Assembly (NCBI RefSeq): GCF_003713065.1
Contig: NZ_CP033433.1
Coordinates: forward strand, 62,001-126,000
Source: Cohnella candidum
GTDB taxonomy: Bacteria; Bacillota; Bacilli; Paenibacillales; Paenibacillaceae
Reading direction: 5' to 3'
Length of the DNA: 64,000 nucleotides
The notes below the pieces were generated by a model. It had not been told where the DNA came from, did no database searches, and saw nothing but the letters and a program-made list of their open reading frames with translations. Shown piece after piece: positions 17,158 through 27,697 of the stretch; position 1 is the stretch's first letter, and every line of letters starts with the position of its first letter. The translations under genes were made by a program, and so were the position numbers.

Positions 17158-17664
17158 ATGAACAATCGCGCGCTTATGGGAGTCGTGCTGCTGGCGATCG
17201 GTGCGCTCATGCTGTTTTTCGGCCGCGGCGAAGCGATCGGAACGGGACACCTCATCGGATACATGTGGCCGAGCCTGTTCGTGATCCCGCTGGGACTGTT
17301 TTTCCACTGGATGTATTTTTCGATGACGGGAAGAAGGGGAACGGGTCTGCTCATTCCGGGCGGCATTCTCGCAACGGCGGGCGTCGTGTGCCAGATCGCG
17401 ATGCTGACGGACGGATGGAGCTTCATGTGGCCGGGTTTCATTTTCTCGGTCGCGGTCGGCCTGTTCGAATTTTATTTCTTCGGCAGCCGGAACAAATGGC
17501 TGCTCATTCCGATCAACATCCTCACCGTGCTGTCCGCGTTGTTCTTCACGGTGTTCTCGGTCGGAACGCTGCTCAGCCGGTTCACCCATCAGCCGTTTAT
17601 GGCGATGGTGCTGATCCTCGCCGGCGCCGTCCTGATCGTGGGATGGAAGAGGAAGACGGTTTAA
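17158..17664 (+). CDS. Small multi-spanning membrane protein, unknown function
   Basis: A 168-residue protein that is almost entirely hydrophobic, with five to six short membrane helices (ALMGVVLLAIGALMLFF at the start, MAMVLILAGAVLIVGW at the end). It has few charged residues and a basic C-terminus. The pattern resembles small membrane-domain proteins near LiaF-like families, but I cannot assign it firmly. The start follows AGGAGGAAGCGAA. It is monocistronic, with a terminator directly downstream. Confidence 0.7.
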   Translation: MNNRALMGVVLLAIGALMLFFGRGEAIGTGHLIGYMWPSLFVIPLGLFFHWMYFSMTGRRGTGLLIPGGILATAGVVCQIAMLTDGWSFMWPGFIFSVAVGLFEFYFFGSRNKWLLIPINILTVLSALFFTVFSVGTLLSRFTHQPFMAMVLILAGAVLIVGWKRKTV

Positions 17665-17675
17665 CTCGCAAGAAG

Positions 17676-17731
17676 AAGGCTTCCCCATAATGTGGTACGC
17701 GTGATGCGTCCGCCCGGGGAAGCCTTTTTGT
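17676..17731 (+). terminator. Long-hairpin terminator, copy 1
   Basis: AAGGCTTCCCC pairs with GGGGAAGCCTT around a 29-base apical part that itself contains ACGC-GTGAT-GCGT, followed by T. A near-identical element occurs at 20213-20269, after the next gene. Confidence 0.8.
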
Positions 17732-17827
17732 TTCCTTCATTTTGGGGCCCGGCACGCCGATATAAGTAGGTAAAGTCTTCCTATTCCATCGAACCTGCCT
17801 CGAACCTTCACGAAGGAGCTGCTTGTC

Positions 17828-20206
17828 ATGAAAATACCTGTCCTCAAACTGCTGCTGGGTTTCTCCTTGCTGTTCGGCATCGGCCTTCTCACGGAGGTTT
17901 TCGGAACGACGACCGCCTATGCGGCAACGGATACCGCGGCGGATAAAACGGAATTCCAAAACAAGCTGTACGCCGGATTGCTTCAAAGACCGGCCACTTA
18001 TACCATTACCTATACCGGCGGACAGTTGCCCTCGGCGGATGTAGGCACGATTTTGGGCGCCATTTTCGATTCGGACAATTATCTTTATTACAGCTCGAAA
18101 TCGTATAAATACTCTTGGACGAATACCGCGAACTCTTCCACTTACACGTTCTCCTTCACCTATTGGGAGAGCAAGACGCAAGCGGACGCGGTCGAAGCCA
18201 AAGTGAACGAGGTCCTGGGGACTATCATCACCGCCGGCATGAACGATTTTCAGAAGGAAAAAGCGATTCACGATTGGATCGAAACGAATCTCGCTTACGA
18301 CACTTCGTTGGTGCAGCACTCCGCTTATGCCGGGCTTTTCGGCAACAAGAAGACGGTGTGCCAGGGGTATGCGCTGCTCGCTTACAAAATGCTCTCCAAA
18401 GCGGGAATCGAAAATAAAATCATCGAAGGCGTCGCGAACAAGCAGCTTCATACCTGGAACCTGGTCAAGCTGGACGGCAGCTGGTACCATCTCGACACGA
18501 CGTGGGACGACCCGGTTCCCGACGTGGCGGGAAGAATCGTCTACGATTACTTCAATCTGACCGACACGGAAATCAAGGCCAACCACACCTGGACCAAAAC
18601 ATACCCGGCTGCCGTCACCGAGTTCGCGGATACGCTGGCCGCCAAGAAAACGTCCGACGCCGCTAACGCGACCTTTTACGGAGATCTTGAGACTTCGATC
18701 GGACTTCCCTACTTGAAGGACGAAAATACGGTGCAAAGCGTTACCGGCCTGACTTACCAAATCCAGAACGCGATCGATGCGCACAATCATTCCCTCAAGT
18801 TCCGATATACGCCGAAAAGCACCGCGCTTACGGACATCAAAACGGCGATTAAAGGATTCAACAACATTACGAGATACGGCTACGGGATGACCGATTTCGT
18901 TCGAACCCCGGACAACACGGACTTGCTCGTGACCCTGAATCTCGACTATTGGGACCCGGTGGCGGTAACGAGCGTGACGATGTCGACGTACGCTCCGAGC
19001 GTGAACGTTCGCGGAACCGTGAAACTGGCGGTCGTCGTCGGACCTTCGAACGCGACGAACAAGAAAGTGACCTGGACGTCATCCGACACCAACGTAGCCA
19101 CGGTTAACGCGACCGGCGTCGTGACTGCCAAAACCGCCGGCAGCGTCACCATCACGGCGACGACGGTCGACGGTTCCTTCAAGGCGACAGCCGATATTAC
19201 CGTGATCCAACCGGTTACCGGCGTCAAGCTGGATGTGAAAAGCAAGACGCTGAAAATCGGCGAGTCTGCGTTCGCGCTTACCGCGACGGTCGCTCCGGTC
19301 AACGCATCCGATCTTAGCGTGACATGGACGAGCAGCAATCCTTCCGTGGCAACCGTGGACGACAGCGGCAAAGTGACGGCCGTGGCGCCCGGCAAAACGG
19401 TCATTACGGCCAAATCCGCGAACGGGAAGAAAGCCGCTGCAACGATTATCGTTCCGGTGCCCGTCGAGAGCGTGGCGCTGGGCAAGACCGATTTGACGAT
19501 CGATATCAACAAGACGGCTAAACTTGCCGCCGTAGTGACTCCGAAGAACGCAACGGACAAAACCGCGTCCTGGTCGAGCGACAATGAAGCCGTCGCGACG
19601 GTCAGCAAAGCCGGCGTCGTATCGGCCCTTGCCGTCGGGGAAGCGAACATTACGGTGACGACCACGGACGGCGCCAAGACGGCTTCCATCAAAATCAAAG
19701 TCATTCAGCCGGTCACCGGACTCACGATGGACAAAACGAAAACCTTGAAAGTCAGCGAAACGTTCAAGCTTGAAGTCACGATCGGCCCTGAGAATGCGAC
19801 GGTGACGAGCCTTACGTATACGAGCAGCAAGAGTTCGGTCGTGACCGTGGACGCAGACGGATCGGTGACTGCGGTTGCACCCGGCAAAGCGGTCATAACC
19901 GTGAAGGCTCATAACGGGAAAACGGCGGTGATGACGATCACGGTACCGGTATCGGTGAACGGCGTGACAATGAATAAGACCGAACTGACGCTGAAAACAG
20001 GCAAGACGGCTCAGCTGGCCGCCGTCATTTCCCCGACGAACGCAACGGTGAAAACCGTCGTCTGGACAAGCAGCGACACGTCGATCGCGACGGTGAACGC
20101 GAAGGGCCTCGTGACGGCAGCAGGTTCAGGAACGGCCACGATAACGGCAACGACAACTGACGGTTCGTTTACGGCGACCTCGCAGGTCACAGTCTCGAAT
20201 CCGTAA
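17828..20206 (+). CDS. Secreted transglutaminase-like protein with five bacterial Ig-like (BIG2) domains
   Basis: A 792-residue exported protein. The signal peptide is about residues 1-36 (LLLGFSLLFGIGLLTEVFG, cleavage after AYA). A transglutaminase-like domain spans about 120-240 with the papain-type triad Cys178 (TVCQGYALL), His208 (HTWNLVKL) and Asp223 (HLDTTWDDP). Five BIG2 domains follow from about residue 377, each with a WTSSDTNVATVNATGVVTA-like core and ITATT end. Such proteins act at the cell surface, as peptidases, cross-linkers or binders of wall material. No anchor motif is visible. It is flanked by two near-identical terminators. Confidence 0.9.
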   Translation: MKIPVLKLLLGFSLLFGIGLLTEVFGTTTAYAATDTAADKTEFQNKLYAGLLQRPATYTITYTGGQLPSADVGTILGAIFDSDNYLYYSSKSYKYSWTNTANSSTYTFSFTYWESKTQADAVEAKVNEVLGTIITAGMNDFQKEKAIHDWIETNLAYDTSLVQHSAYAGLFGNKKTVCQGYALLAYKMLSKAGIENKIIEGVANKQLHTWNLVKLDGSWYHLDTTWDDPVPDVAGRIVYDYFNLTDTEIKANHTWTKTYPAAVTEFADTLAAKKTSDAANATFYGDLETSIGLPYLKDENTVQSVTGLTYQIQNAIDAHNHSLKFRYTPKSTALTDIKTAIKGFNNITRYGYGMTDFVRTPDNTDLLVTLNLDYWDPVAVTSVTMSTYAPSVNVRGTVKLAVVVGPSNATNKKVTWTSSDTNVATVNATGVVTAKTAGSVTITATTVDGSFKATADITVIQPVTGVKLDVKSKTLKIGESAFALTATVAPVNASDLSVTWTSSNPSVATVDDSGKVTAVAPGKTVITAKSANGKKAAATIIVPVPVESVALGKTDLTIDINKTAKLAAVVTPKNATDKTASWSSDNEAVATVSKAGVVSALAVGEANITVTTTDGAKTASIKIKVIQPVTGLTMDKTKTLKVSETFKLEVTIGPENATVTSLTYTSSKSSVVTVDADGSVTAVAPGKAVITVKAHNGKTAVMTITVPVSVNGVTMNKTELTLKTGKTAQLAAVISPTNATVKTVVWTSSDTSIATVNAKGLVTAAGSGTATITATTTDGSFTATSQVTVSNP

Positions 20207-20208
20207 CG

Positions 20209-20269
20209 AAAAAAGGCTTCCCCGTAACGAGGAACGCGTGACCGCGTCCGTTCGGGGAAGCCTTTTTTC
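20209..20269 (+). terminator. Long-hairpin terminator, copy 2
   Basis: AAGGCTTCCCC (20213-20223) pairs with GGGGAAGCCTT (20254-20264), followed by TTTT. Preceding A residues allow function for the minus-strand odhB as well. The loop shares ACGCGTGA and GCGTCCG with copy 1. Confidence 0.85.
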
Positions 20270-20286
20270 ATGCTCGTCGGAGGCTT

Positions 20287-21570
20287 TCAGCCTTCCAGCA
20301 GCAGCGTTTCCGGATCTTCGAGCATTTCCTTTACCTTGACGAGGAATTGCACCGCTTCGGCGCCGTCCACGATCCGGTGGTCATAGGACAGAGCGATGTA
20401 CATCATCGGGCGGTTGGCCATGCGGTCCTGGTCGATCGCCACGGGTCGGATCTGGATTTTGTGCATGCCCAGAATGCCGACCTGGGGAGCGTTCAAAATC
20501 GGCGTAGACAGCAGGGAGCCGAACACGCCGCCGTTGGTGATCGTAAACGTGCCGCCCTGCAGGTCGGACAACTCTAGCGTGTTGCTCCGGGCTTTGGCCG
20601 CCAGCTGTCCGATCGTTCGTTCGATTTCGGCGAAGCCGAGGCGGTCCGCATCGCGGACGACGGGGACGACCAACCCTTCCTTGGCCGCGACGGCAATGCC
20701 GATGTCGTAGTACTGCTTGGTGATGATGTCCTCGCCGTCGATTTCCGCGTTCAGCAGCGGGAAAGCTTTCAGCGCCCCGACGACCGCCTTGGTGAAGAAA
20801 GACATGAAGCCGAGGTTCACCTCGTATTTGTCCTGGAACGACTGCTTTCTCCGTTTGCGGAGGTCGAGGATGGCCGTCATGTCGACCTCATTGAAGGTCG
20901 TCAGCATCGCCGCGGTGCGCTGCGCTTCGACCAGGCGCTTCGCGATCGTGGCCCGGCGCCGCGACATCCGTTTGCGCTGCTCCGGTTTACCCGGCGCGGC
21001 AGGGGCAGGCGCTGCCGCTGGAATCGCGGCCGCCGACGGCGCCGGAGCGGTCCCGGCCGAGCGGACGTCGGCGGGATACACGCGGCCGAGCGGGTCGCGG
21101 GGCTCGACGCGGTTCAGGTCGAGCCCTTTCTCGCGGGCCAGCTTCCGCGCGGCCGGCGAAGCCGGCGCCAAGGCGTCGCCAGGCGCCGCGGGAGCAGGCT
21201 CTGCGCCGCGGGCCGACGGAGCGCCCGGCGCAGGCTGCGCTGCTGGAGCGGATGATGGCGCGGGCGCGGCGGCAGCGGCCGGCTGGCTCGGGGCCTCCGC
21301 AGCCGCCGGCGGCGTCCCTGCCGCTGCGGCGCCTTGGGCTTCGCCGATGAGGCCGACGACTTCGCCGATCTGCACCGTGTCGCCTTCCTGGCGGACAATT
21401 TCCGACAGCACCCCGCTTTGCTCCGCGCTGATTTCCAGATTTACCTTGTCGGTTTCCAACTCCAGCAGCAGGTCGCCTTCCTTGATCGGGTCCCCGACGC
21501 GAACGGCCCATTTGGAGATCGTTCCCTCCGTGATCGATTCACCCATGGCCGGTACTTTGACTTCAAACAT
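20287..21570 (-). CDS. odhB: 2-oxoglutarate dehydrogenase E2, dihydrolipoyl succinyltransferase
   Basis: A 427-residue E2 subunit of the 2-oxoglutarate dehydrogenase complex, transferring succinyl to CoA in the TCA cycle. The N-terminal lipoyl domain has the attachment Lys in [15 protein letters not shown]. An Ala/Pro-rich linker (about 80-125) leads to the E3-binding domain ([18 protein letters not shown]). A second linker precedes the catalytic domain, which ends with the active-site motif [16 protein letters not shown]. It begins 8 bases inside the end of odhA (ATGTTTGA overlap), so translation is coupled. No E3 gene is adjacent. Confidence 0.95.
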   Translation of the reverse strand: MFEVKVPAMGESITEGTISKWAVRVGDPIKEGDLLLELETDKVNLEISAEQSGVLSEIVRQEGDTVQIGEVVGLIGEAQGAAAAGTPPAAAEAPSQPAAAAAPAPSSAPAAQPAPGAPSARGAEPAPAAPGDALAPASPAARKLAREKGLDLNRVEPRDPLGRVYPADVRSAGTAPAPSAAAIPAAAPAPAAPGKPEQRKRMSRRRATIAKRLVEAQRTAAMLTTFNEVDMTAILDLRKRRKQSFQDKYEVNLGFMSFFTKAVVGALKAFPLLNAEIDGEDIITKQYYDIGIAVAAKEGLVVPVVRDADRLGFAEIERTIGQLAAKARSNTLELSDLQGGTFTITNGGVFGSLLSTPILNAPQVGILGMHKIQIRPVAIDQDRMANRPMMYIALSYDHRIVDGAEAVQFLVKVKEMLEDPETLLLEG

Positions 21571-24463
21571 CCCCGTTCCCTCCCGTTGTTTGCGTTGCGC
21601 GCGGTTTCGGCGTGAGCGCCTGAGACACGATCCATTGCTGCTCTAAGCCGTGGACTTGCTGAAAACCGCTGGCCGGACTCGCGCGCTCCGGCCGTCCGAT
21701 GTAACGGACCGTGACCGGCTTCGCCAATGCCTGCCGGATGCGGGGCTCCATGAAGAACCAGGCTCCCATGTTCTGGGGCTCTTCCTGCACCCAGCAGATT
21801 TCCTTCAAGTTCGGCAGCTTCTCCAGAATCGCCCGGATTTCCCGCTCCGGAAACGGATAAAGCTGCTCGATTCGCACGATGTGCAGCCATTCCCGCCCGT
21901 CATCGGGTTCCGCGGCGGTTTTCTGCAGGGTTTCCTCCAGGTCGATCGCCATCTTGCCCGTGCAGAGGACAAGGCGTTCCACCCGTTCGGGCGACTCGCC
22001 AAGACCGTGCTGTTCCAGCACCTTGCGGAAGGAGCCTGAGCTCAAGTCCGTTGCGGGTGACGCCACGCGTGGGTTGCGAATCAAGCTTTTGGGCGCCATC
22101 AACACGAGCGGTCTGGCCGCTTGCGTGCCGCAAATGGCCGCCTGCCGGCGCAGCAGGTGGAAGTATTGGGCCGCGCAGCTCAGATAAGCGACCGTCCAGT
22201 TGTGCTCGGCCGACAGCTGCAGGAACCGTTCCAGCCTGGCGCTGGAGTGCTCCGGCCCTTGTCCCTCGTATCCGTGCGGCAGCAGCAGCGTAATGCTGGA
22301 GCGCTGCGTCCATTTGGAGTAGCCCGCCGAAATGAATTGGTCGATCAGCGGCTGCGCCACGTTGGCGAAATCCCCGTATTGCGCTTCCCAGATGACCATC
22401 GTCTCCGGGGCGTACACGTTGTAGCCATACTCGAAGCCGAGCACGCCGGCCTCGGAGAGCGGGCTGTTGTGGATCGCGAACGATGCTTTCGCTTCCGGCA
22501 GCGCGTGAAGCGGGCAGAAGCTTTCTCCCGTCTCGTAATCATGCAGCACGAGGTTGCGGTGCGCGAACGTCGCGCGTTCCGCGTCTTGGCCGCTGAGCCG
22601 GATCGGCCGGCCGTCCGCCAGAATCGTCGCGAAAGCGAGCGTCTCGGCGTGACCCCAGTCCAGCTTCTCGCCTTCGTTCAGCGCGTCCGCCCGTCTTTCC
22701 AGAATCCGTTGCAGCTTCGGATAGACGTGGAAACCGTCGGGACGTTTCAGGAGCCCCTCGTTGATCCGGCGCAGAAGGCCGAGATCTACCGCGGTTTCCA
22801 GCGGATTCTCCGGGCCGATTTCGGCCGTGGGCTGGGCTTGATGGACCGGGTCGCGGAACTCTTGGCGTTTGACCTGCTCGTACGCCTCTCTCAGGCGGCC
22901 GACGGCTTCCTGCTTCAAACGCTCCACCTCGTCCGCGGTCAACACGCCTTCGCGCATCAGCTTGTCCGCATAAAGCGCGGCGACGGTCGGATGCGCCTTA
23001 ACCTTCCGGTAGATCAGCGGCTGCGTCGTTTCCGGGTCGTCCGTTTCGTTATGCCCATAACGGCGGTACCCGACCAAGTCGATCAGGAAGTCCTTGTTGA
23101 AACGGTTCCGGTAACCCGCGGCCAGGCGGGCGGCGGCGATGCACGCTTCCGGGTCGTCCGCGTTGACGTGGACGATCGGGATTTCGAAACCTTTGGCCGG
23201 GTCGCTGGCATAGCGGGTGGAACGGGCGTCCTTGCTGCCCGTCGTGAAGCCGATGCGGTTGTTCACGATCACATGGATCGTGCCGCCGTTGGAATAGCCC
23301 GGCAGGTTGGTGAAGTTGAGCGACTCGGCCACGATGCCTTCGCCCGGGAACGCGGCGTCACCGTGCAAGACGATCGCCGCCGCCGTGTCCGTTTGCCTGC
23401 GCGGAGCGCCTGGGGCACTCCTGTCCTCTTGAGCAGCGCGCGTGAATCCCATAACGACGGGAGCGACGAACTCCAGATGGCTCGGATTGTTCGCCAGCGT
23501 CAGCCGGGTTTCCGCGGTTTCCCCGGTCGGGATGGAGCGGTTGGCGCCGAGATGGTATTTCACGTCGCCCGTCCAGCCGTAGTTAATGCCGATCGAGCCC
23601 TCCGACGGAATCAGGTTTTTGTTCGGGGAATGGTGGAACTCCGAGAAAATGTTGCCGTACGGCTTCCCGAGCACGTGGGCCAGCACGTTCAACCGGCCGC
23701 GGTGCGCCATTCCCATGAGGACGTGGCGGGCGCCGTCGTTAATCAGCTCGTGCACGATTTCCTCGGTCATCGCCACGAGCACGTCGACTCCTTCCACGGA
23801 GAACCGCTTTTGTCCCACGAAGGTCCGCTGGAGGAAATCCTCGAACTGTTCGGCGGCGATGATGCGGCTAAGCAAATTTTTCTTTTCTTCCGCGTTCAGG
23901 GAGGCCGCGGGGATCTCCGCTTCGGCCTGCCGGTTCAGCCATTCTCTTTCCTCGTTGGCGTGAACGTGATTGAACTCATAGGCGATCGTACCCGAATAAG
24001 CCGCTTTCAGCTTCCGGACCGCATCCCACCCGTTCTGCAGCGGATAGGGCGCGTCTCCCCACACCCATTGGGCGGGCAGCTCGGTCAGGTCGGCCTGCGT
24101 GATACCGTAAGTCTCGGGCTCCAGCATCCGGGCGTCGGTTTTCGGGCCGATGCCCAGCGGATCGATGTCGGCCGCCAGATGGCCGTACGCGCGGATGTTC
24201 CAGACCAGCTTGCCCGCCGCGACGGCTTTTTGAAGGACACGCGGGTCGGCTGCGGCGTCGGACGGCGTCGGTACTGCGCCGGCACCCGGATCTTCGCGGT
24301 TCTGAACGGCCGGTGGGGCTCCCCAATCCGCAAAGAGCTGGCGTTCTTGCGGACTGACGTTTTCCGGATTTTCCAGGTAGCGCTCGTATCTTTCTTCCAC
24401 GTAGCCCAGATTGGGCCCGTAAAAGTCGCGCCATGTTCGCTCTTGGTCGCTTCTCGTTCGCAT
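21563..24463 (-). CDS. odhA: 2-oxoglutarate dehydrogenase E1 component
   Basis: A 966-residue thiamine-diphosphate E1 subunit. Recognisable blocks are [60 protein letters not shown] and [23 protein letters not shown] 24463 ([20 protein letters not shown]) is chosen over the longer open frame. It has GAGGGA upstream, and the extra 150 residues of the longer frame resemble no E1 and would overlap the divergent gene at 24624. It forms a two-gene operon with odhB. Confidence 0.95.
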   Translation of the reverse strand: MRTRSDQERTWRDFYGPNLGYVEERYERYLENPENVSPQERQLFADWGAPPAVQNREDPGAGAVPTPSDAAADPRVLQKAVAAGKLVWNIRAYGHLAADIDPLGIGPKTDARMLEPETYGITQADLTELPAQWVWGDAPYPLQNGWDAVRKLKAAYSGTIAYEFNHVHANEEREWLNRQAEAEIPAASLNAEEKKNLLSRIIAAEQFEDFLQRTFVGQKRFSVEGVDVLVAMTEEIVHELINDGARHVLMGMAHRGRLNVLAHVLGKPYGNIFSEFHHSPNKNLIPSEGSIGINYGWTGDVKYHLGANRSIPTGETAETRLTLANNPSHLEFVAPVVMGFTRAAQEDRSAPGAPRRQTDTAAAIVLHGDAAFPGEGIVAESLNFTNLPGYSNGGTIHVIVNNRIGFTTGSKDARSTRYASDPAKGFEIPIVHVNADDPEACIAAARLAAGYRNRFNKDFLIDLVGYRRYGHNETDDPETTQPLIYRKVKAHPTVAALYADKLMREGVLTADEVERLKQEAVGRLREAYEQVKRQEFRDPVHQAQPTAEIGPENPLETAVDLGLLRRINEGLLKRPDGFHVYPKLQRILERRADALNEGEKLDWGHAETLAFATILADGRPIRLSGQDAERATFAHRNLVLHDYETGESFCPLHALPEAKASFAIHNSPLSEAGVLGFEYGYNVYAPETMVIWEAQYGDFANVAQPLIDQFISAGYSKWTQRSSITLLLPHGYEGQGPEHSSARLERFLQLSAEHNWTVAYLSCAAQYFHLLRRQAAICGTQAARPLVLMAPKSLIRNPRVASPATDLSSGSFRKVLEQHGLGESPERVERLVLCTGKMAIDLEETLQKTAAEPDDGREWLHIVRIEQLYPFPEREIRAILEKLPNLKEICWVQEEPQNMGAWFFMEPRIRQALAKPVTVRYIGRPERASPASGFQQVHGLEQQWIVSQALTPKPRATQTTGGNGDV

Positions 24464-24623
24464 TCGGCATCCCTCTGCATTCTGTAGTTCGATTCGGTGC
24501 GGCGTGCGCTTCTTCATCAATCGATACCCGTTTTCGCGGGCGGGTAAAAGGGCTATCCGTATGTTTGCCAAACCTTGGAGGAAAGATAACGGTAAATTGA
24601 GCGGAAAAGAGGTGCGAAGCGGG

Positions 24624-24848
24624 ATGTCTCCCCGGTACATTACGATGAAAAGCCCGAAAGCGCGCAGCGGCGGGGTAGAATGGGATTCGGACGTTAATGA
24701 GGACCGAGGCCGGGAAATGCTTCTGGACCGCTCCTTCGACGATTGGGCGGCCGAAAATATCCAGGAACGGACGGAGTGGCAGGAAGCCCTCACGCAAGTG
24801 CCCCAAAACAATGTTTTCGAAGCGGCGGAGCAGATGGACGCGGAATAA
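24624..24848 (+). CDS. Small hypothetical protein, 74 residues
   Basis: A small, charged, soluble protein starting MSPRYITMKSPKARSGGVEW and rich in Asp/Glu in the middle (DSDVNEDRGREMLLDRSFDD). A longer frame from 24504 exists, but ATG 24624 with AAGAGGTG upstream is more likely. It is divergent from odhA with a 160-base gap that must hold both promoters, and it is followed by a strong terminator, which supports a real gene. Function unknown. Confidence 0.62.
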   Translation: MSPRYITMKSPKARSGGVEWDSDVNEDRGREMLLDRSFDDWAAENIQERTEWQEALTQVPQNNVFEAAEQMDAE

Positions 24849-24865
24849 GAAGGATCGAGTGCAAG

Positions 24866-24892
24866 CGCATGCCGACGGGGCATGCGTTTTTT
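24866..24892 (+). terminator. Rho-independent terminator
   Basis: CGCATGCC pairs with GGCATGCG, followed by six T, after the 74-residue protein. Confidence 0.9.
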
Positions 24893-25010
24893 CGTTCTGC
24901 CGAACCGTCCGGGCAAAACTTCCCCGACTCACCTTTCTCCGCGGATGTCATAAGTTAAAAGCAGAGAATCCCGAGTTATACAAGCTGCCCACCAAGGAGG
25001 TAGAACAACG

Positions 25011-26108
25011 ATGATCAAAGCGAGATCGATCGCCTTGCTGCTGATTTCCGTAATCGTGCTGGCTCTCGCGGCCTCATGCGGAAGCCGTTCGAATTCGCCC
25101 GGCGCTTCAACCGGCACGGACTCTCCGTCCGTCATGCCGTCCGGTTCCGCGAACGCTTCTCCATCCGCCGAATCGACTCCGAAGGAGCTCGTCACGGTCA
25201 AATTTTCGGAGGTCATCCGTTCCATTTTCTATGCGCCCCATTACATCGCGATTTCGAAAGGTTTTTACGAGGAAGAAGGCCTTAAGGTCGACATGAACAC
25301 CGCGCAAGGCTCCGACAAAGGGGCCGCGGCTTTAATTGCCGGAAACGCCGATATCTCGATGGTCGGCCCGGAAACCGCGATCTACATCCATAACCAGAAG
25401 GGCGCCAAAACGCTGAAAATTTTTCACCAGCTGACGCTCAAGGACGGCTCCTTCCTGCTGTCCCGCAACAAGACGGATTCCTTCAAATGGAGCGATCTGT
25501 CCGGCAAAACGGTGATCGGCTGGAGGCCGGGGAGCGCGCCCCAGATGGTGCTGAACTCGCTGCTCGCCAAGGAAGGCGTGAAGGACGCCAAAGTGATCAC
25601 CAATATCGCCAGCACGGCCATGGTCGGCGCCTTCACGAGCGGCCAAGGGGATTATATTCAGGTTTACGAACCGGTCGCTTCCTCGCTCGTGAAGGAAGGA
25701 AAGGCCTATTACGCCGCTTCACTTGGGGAAGACTTCGGCGCCTATCCGGAAACCTCGTTCGTCGCCACCTCGGACTACATCCGGAGCCATCCCGACATCA
25801 TTCAAAGCTTCGTAAACGCGGTCGCCAAAGGCCGGCAGTGGCTCAATACCGCTTCTTCCGACGAAATCGCGGATGCGTTGATGCCTTTCTTCGAGGGGAC
25901 GTCCAAGGAACTGATTCTGTCTTCCATTGAACGCTATAAGAGCCAGGACACCTGGCCGGCCGTACCGGAACTGACGCCGGAAGCGTTCGATACGCTGCAA
26001 AACGTGCTGATCGATAACGGCGTGCTGAAGCCGGAAGAGAAGCTGGCGAACCTGGAGGAAGTGGCGGACATGAGCTTCGTGCGCAAAATCGGCCAAGAAG
26101 GGAAGTAA
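25011..26108 (+). CDS. ABC transporter substrate-binding lipoprotein (NitT/TauT, NMT1-like)
   Basis: A 365-residue lipoprotein with lipobox LAASC (Cys at about residue 23) and a Ser/Pro-rich linker to about 60. The NMT1/SsuA-like fold follows: IFYAPHYIAISKGFYEEEGL, AALIAGNADISMVGPE, DLSGKTVIGWRPGSAP. It would capture a small organic solute outside the cell and pass it to the permease. AAGGAGGT precedes the ATG. The ATPase gene follows after 4 bases. The substrate class (sulfonate, pyrimidine, thiamine precursor) cannot be decided, and I see no thiamine riboswitch upstream. Confidence 0.9.
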   Translation: MIKARSIALLLISVIVLALAASCGSRSNSPGASTGTDSPSVMPSGSANASPSAESTPKELVTVKFSEVIRSIFYAPHYIAISKGFYEEEGLKVDMNTAQGSDKGAAALIAGNADISMVGPETAIYIHNQKGAKTLKIFHQLTLKDGSFLLSRNKTDSFKWSDLSGKTVIGWRPGSAPQMVLNSLLAKEGVKDAKVITNIASTAMVGAFTSGQGDYIQVYEPVASSLVKEGKAYYAASLGEDFGAYPETSFVATSDYIRSHPDIIQSFVNAVAKGRQWLNTASSDEIADALMPFFEGTSKELILSSIERYKSQDTWPAVPELTPEAFDTLQNVLIDNGVLKPEEKLANLEEVADMSFVRKIGQEGK

Positions 26109-26112
26109 GCCG

Positions 26113-26892
26113 ATGGCACAGATCGAACTCGATGGCGTGGGGCTGAGCTATTTCACGCTGAGGCAGGAGACCGAGGCCCTGCGGAATGTCGGAATGTCCG
26201 TCGAAGCGGGAGAGTTCATCAGCCTCGTCGGCCCGAGCGGCTGCGGGAAGAGCACGCTGCTCTCCCTCATCTCGGGCATGCTCAAGCCGACGCGGGGGAA
26301 GGTGCTGATCGAGGGGGCGGAAGTGAACGGGACGTCGCCCAAAGTCGGCTACATGCTCCAGCATGACCATCTGTTCGAGTGGCGGGACGTGTTCAGCAAT
26401 CTGCTGGTCGGCGCGGAGGTCCGCCGGATGGACCTCCGCAAAGCCCGCGGTCGGGCGCTCGAACTGATGGAACGCTATGGGCTGAGCGGTTTCGCGGACC
26501 ATAATCCGATGCAGCTTTCCGGCGGCATGAGGCAAAGGGTGGCGCTCATCCGTACCCTCGTGACCGATCCGGATATCCTGCTGCTCGACGAGCCGTTCTC
26601 CGCATTGGACTACCAGACGCGTTTGACGCTGCAGGACGAAGTTTTCCGGATCATCAAGGAGCAGGGCAAGACGGCCATCCTCGTCACGCACGACATTTCC
26701 GAGGCGATCAGCATGGCGGACCGCGTGCTGGTCATGTCCCGGAGGCCGAGCACGATTTCCGCCGCGTATCCGATCCGTTTCGGCGAAGGGACGGCGCTGT
26801 CTCCGTGGCAGAAGCGGGAGGCGGACGGCTACCATGCGTGCTTCAACGCCATTTGGAAGGAGCTGGGGGGCCATGTTCAGGCGTCCGGGTAA
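26113..26892 (+). CDS. ABC transporter ATP-binding protein (NitT/TauT type)
   Basis: A 259-residue ATPase with Walker A GPSGCGKSTLL (about residues 40-50), Q-loop MLQHDHLFEWRD, signature QLSGGMRQRVALIR and Walker B DILLLDEPFSALD, then the switch His in THDISEA. It powers the importer formed with the genes on each side. The substrate-binding gene ends 4 bases upstream, and the permease start overlaps its end by 20 bases. Confidence 0.95.
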   Translation: MAQIELDGVGLSYFTLRQETEALRNVGMSVEAGEFISLVGPSGCGKSTLLSLISGMLKPTRGKVLIEGAEVNGTSPKVGYMLQHDHLFEWRDVFSNLLVGAEVRRMDLRKARGRALELMERYGLSGFADHNPMQLSGGMRQRVALIRTLVTDPDILLLDEPFSALDYQTRLTLQDEVFRIIKEQGKTAILVTHDISEAISMADRVLVMSRRPSTISAAYPIRFGEGTALSPWQKREADGYHACFNAIWKELGGHVQASG

Positions 26893-27697
26893 GGAAGCGT
26901 CGCCCTATGAGCGGTACTTGCGCGGCCAAAAACGCAGGCTGCTGATGATTTGGCTCTCGCGGTTCGCTCTGCTGGCCGCGTTTCTGCTTCTGTGGGAGCT
27001 GGCGGCGAGGCGGCAATGGGTCGATCCGATGCTGACAAGCCAGCCTTCCCAATTGCTGCGTTCCTTCCGGGAGCTCGCCTTCGGCGGAGGAAGCCTGTTC
27101 ATGCATTTCCGAATTACCGCATGGGAAACGGTAATCAGCATGGCGGTCTCCATGGTACTGGGACTCGTCATCGCCGTCCTGCTCTGGCTGTCCCCTTTCG
27201 CGTCCAAGGCGCTGGATCCGTACATGGTCGTGCTGAACGCGCTGCCCAAAGTCGCTTTGGGCCCGATTTTCTACATTTGGCTGGGCGACCGTTATTCGAT
27301 TTACGGTATGGCGATCGCGATATCGCTCGTCGTGACGATTATCATGATCGAAAGCGGGTTCCGGGAGATCAGCCGGACGAAGCTGAAGCTGATGGAATCG
27401 CTGGGAGCGACCAAAATGCAGATGCTCCGCATGGTGCTGCTGCCGGCGAGCATCCCGAATGTCATCGCTACGCTGAAGGTGAATGCAGGGCTTACGCTCG
27501 TCGGCGTCATCATGGGCGAGTTCCTGTCTTCCAAAGCGGGCCTCGGCTACCTGATCATTTATGGAGGGCAAGTGTTCCAAATGCACATGGTCATGGTGAG
27601 CATCGCCATGCTGGCGTTACTGTCCATCGTTTTATACGGGATCGTGAATGGGATCGGTTATTATGCGGCGAAGTTTTACCACGTCGAGAGGTCGTGA
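26873..27697 (+). CDS. ABC transporter permease (SsuC/TauC-like)
   Basis: A 274-residue inner-membrane permease with about six helices. The EAA-type cytoplasmic loop is ESLGATKMQMLRMVLLPASI. The start ATG 26873 (MFRRPGKEASPYERYLRGQK) has AAGGAG about 10 bases upstream inside the ATPase gene. The alternative ATG 26834 would lengthen the overlap without support. It is the last gene of the importer operon. No clear T-tailed hairpin follows; 27740-27773 holds a weak GC-rich hairpin and a T8 run. Confidence 0.92.
   Translation: MFRRPGKEASPYERYLRGQKRRLLMIWLSRFALLAAFLLLWELAARRQWVDPMLTSQPSQLLRSFRELAFGGGSLFMHFRITAWETVISMAVSMVLGLVIAVLLWLSPFASKALDPYMVVLNALPKVALGPIFYIWLGDRYSIYGMAIAISLVVTIIMIESGFREISRTKLKLMESLGATKMQMLRMVLLPASIPNVIATLKVNAGLTLVGVIMGEFLSSKAGLGYLIIYGGQVFQMHMVMVSIAMLALLSIVLYGIVNGIGYYAAKFYHVERS

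Noticed and set aside
22121-24487. A 788-codon open frame antisense to odhA
   Set aside because: It mirrors the whole E1 gene, has Arg/Val-rich composition typical of antisense reading in GC-rich DNA, and shows no recognisable domain.
24849-25010. Thiamine (TPP) riboswitch ahead of the NMT1-like importer
   Set aside because: The conserved TPP elements are not present in the leader, so a thiamine-precursor role is not supported.
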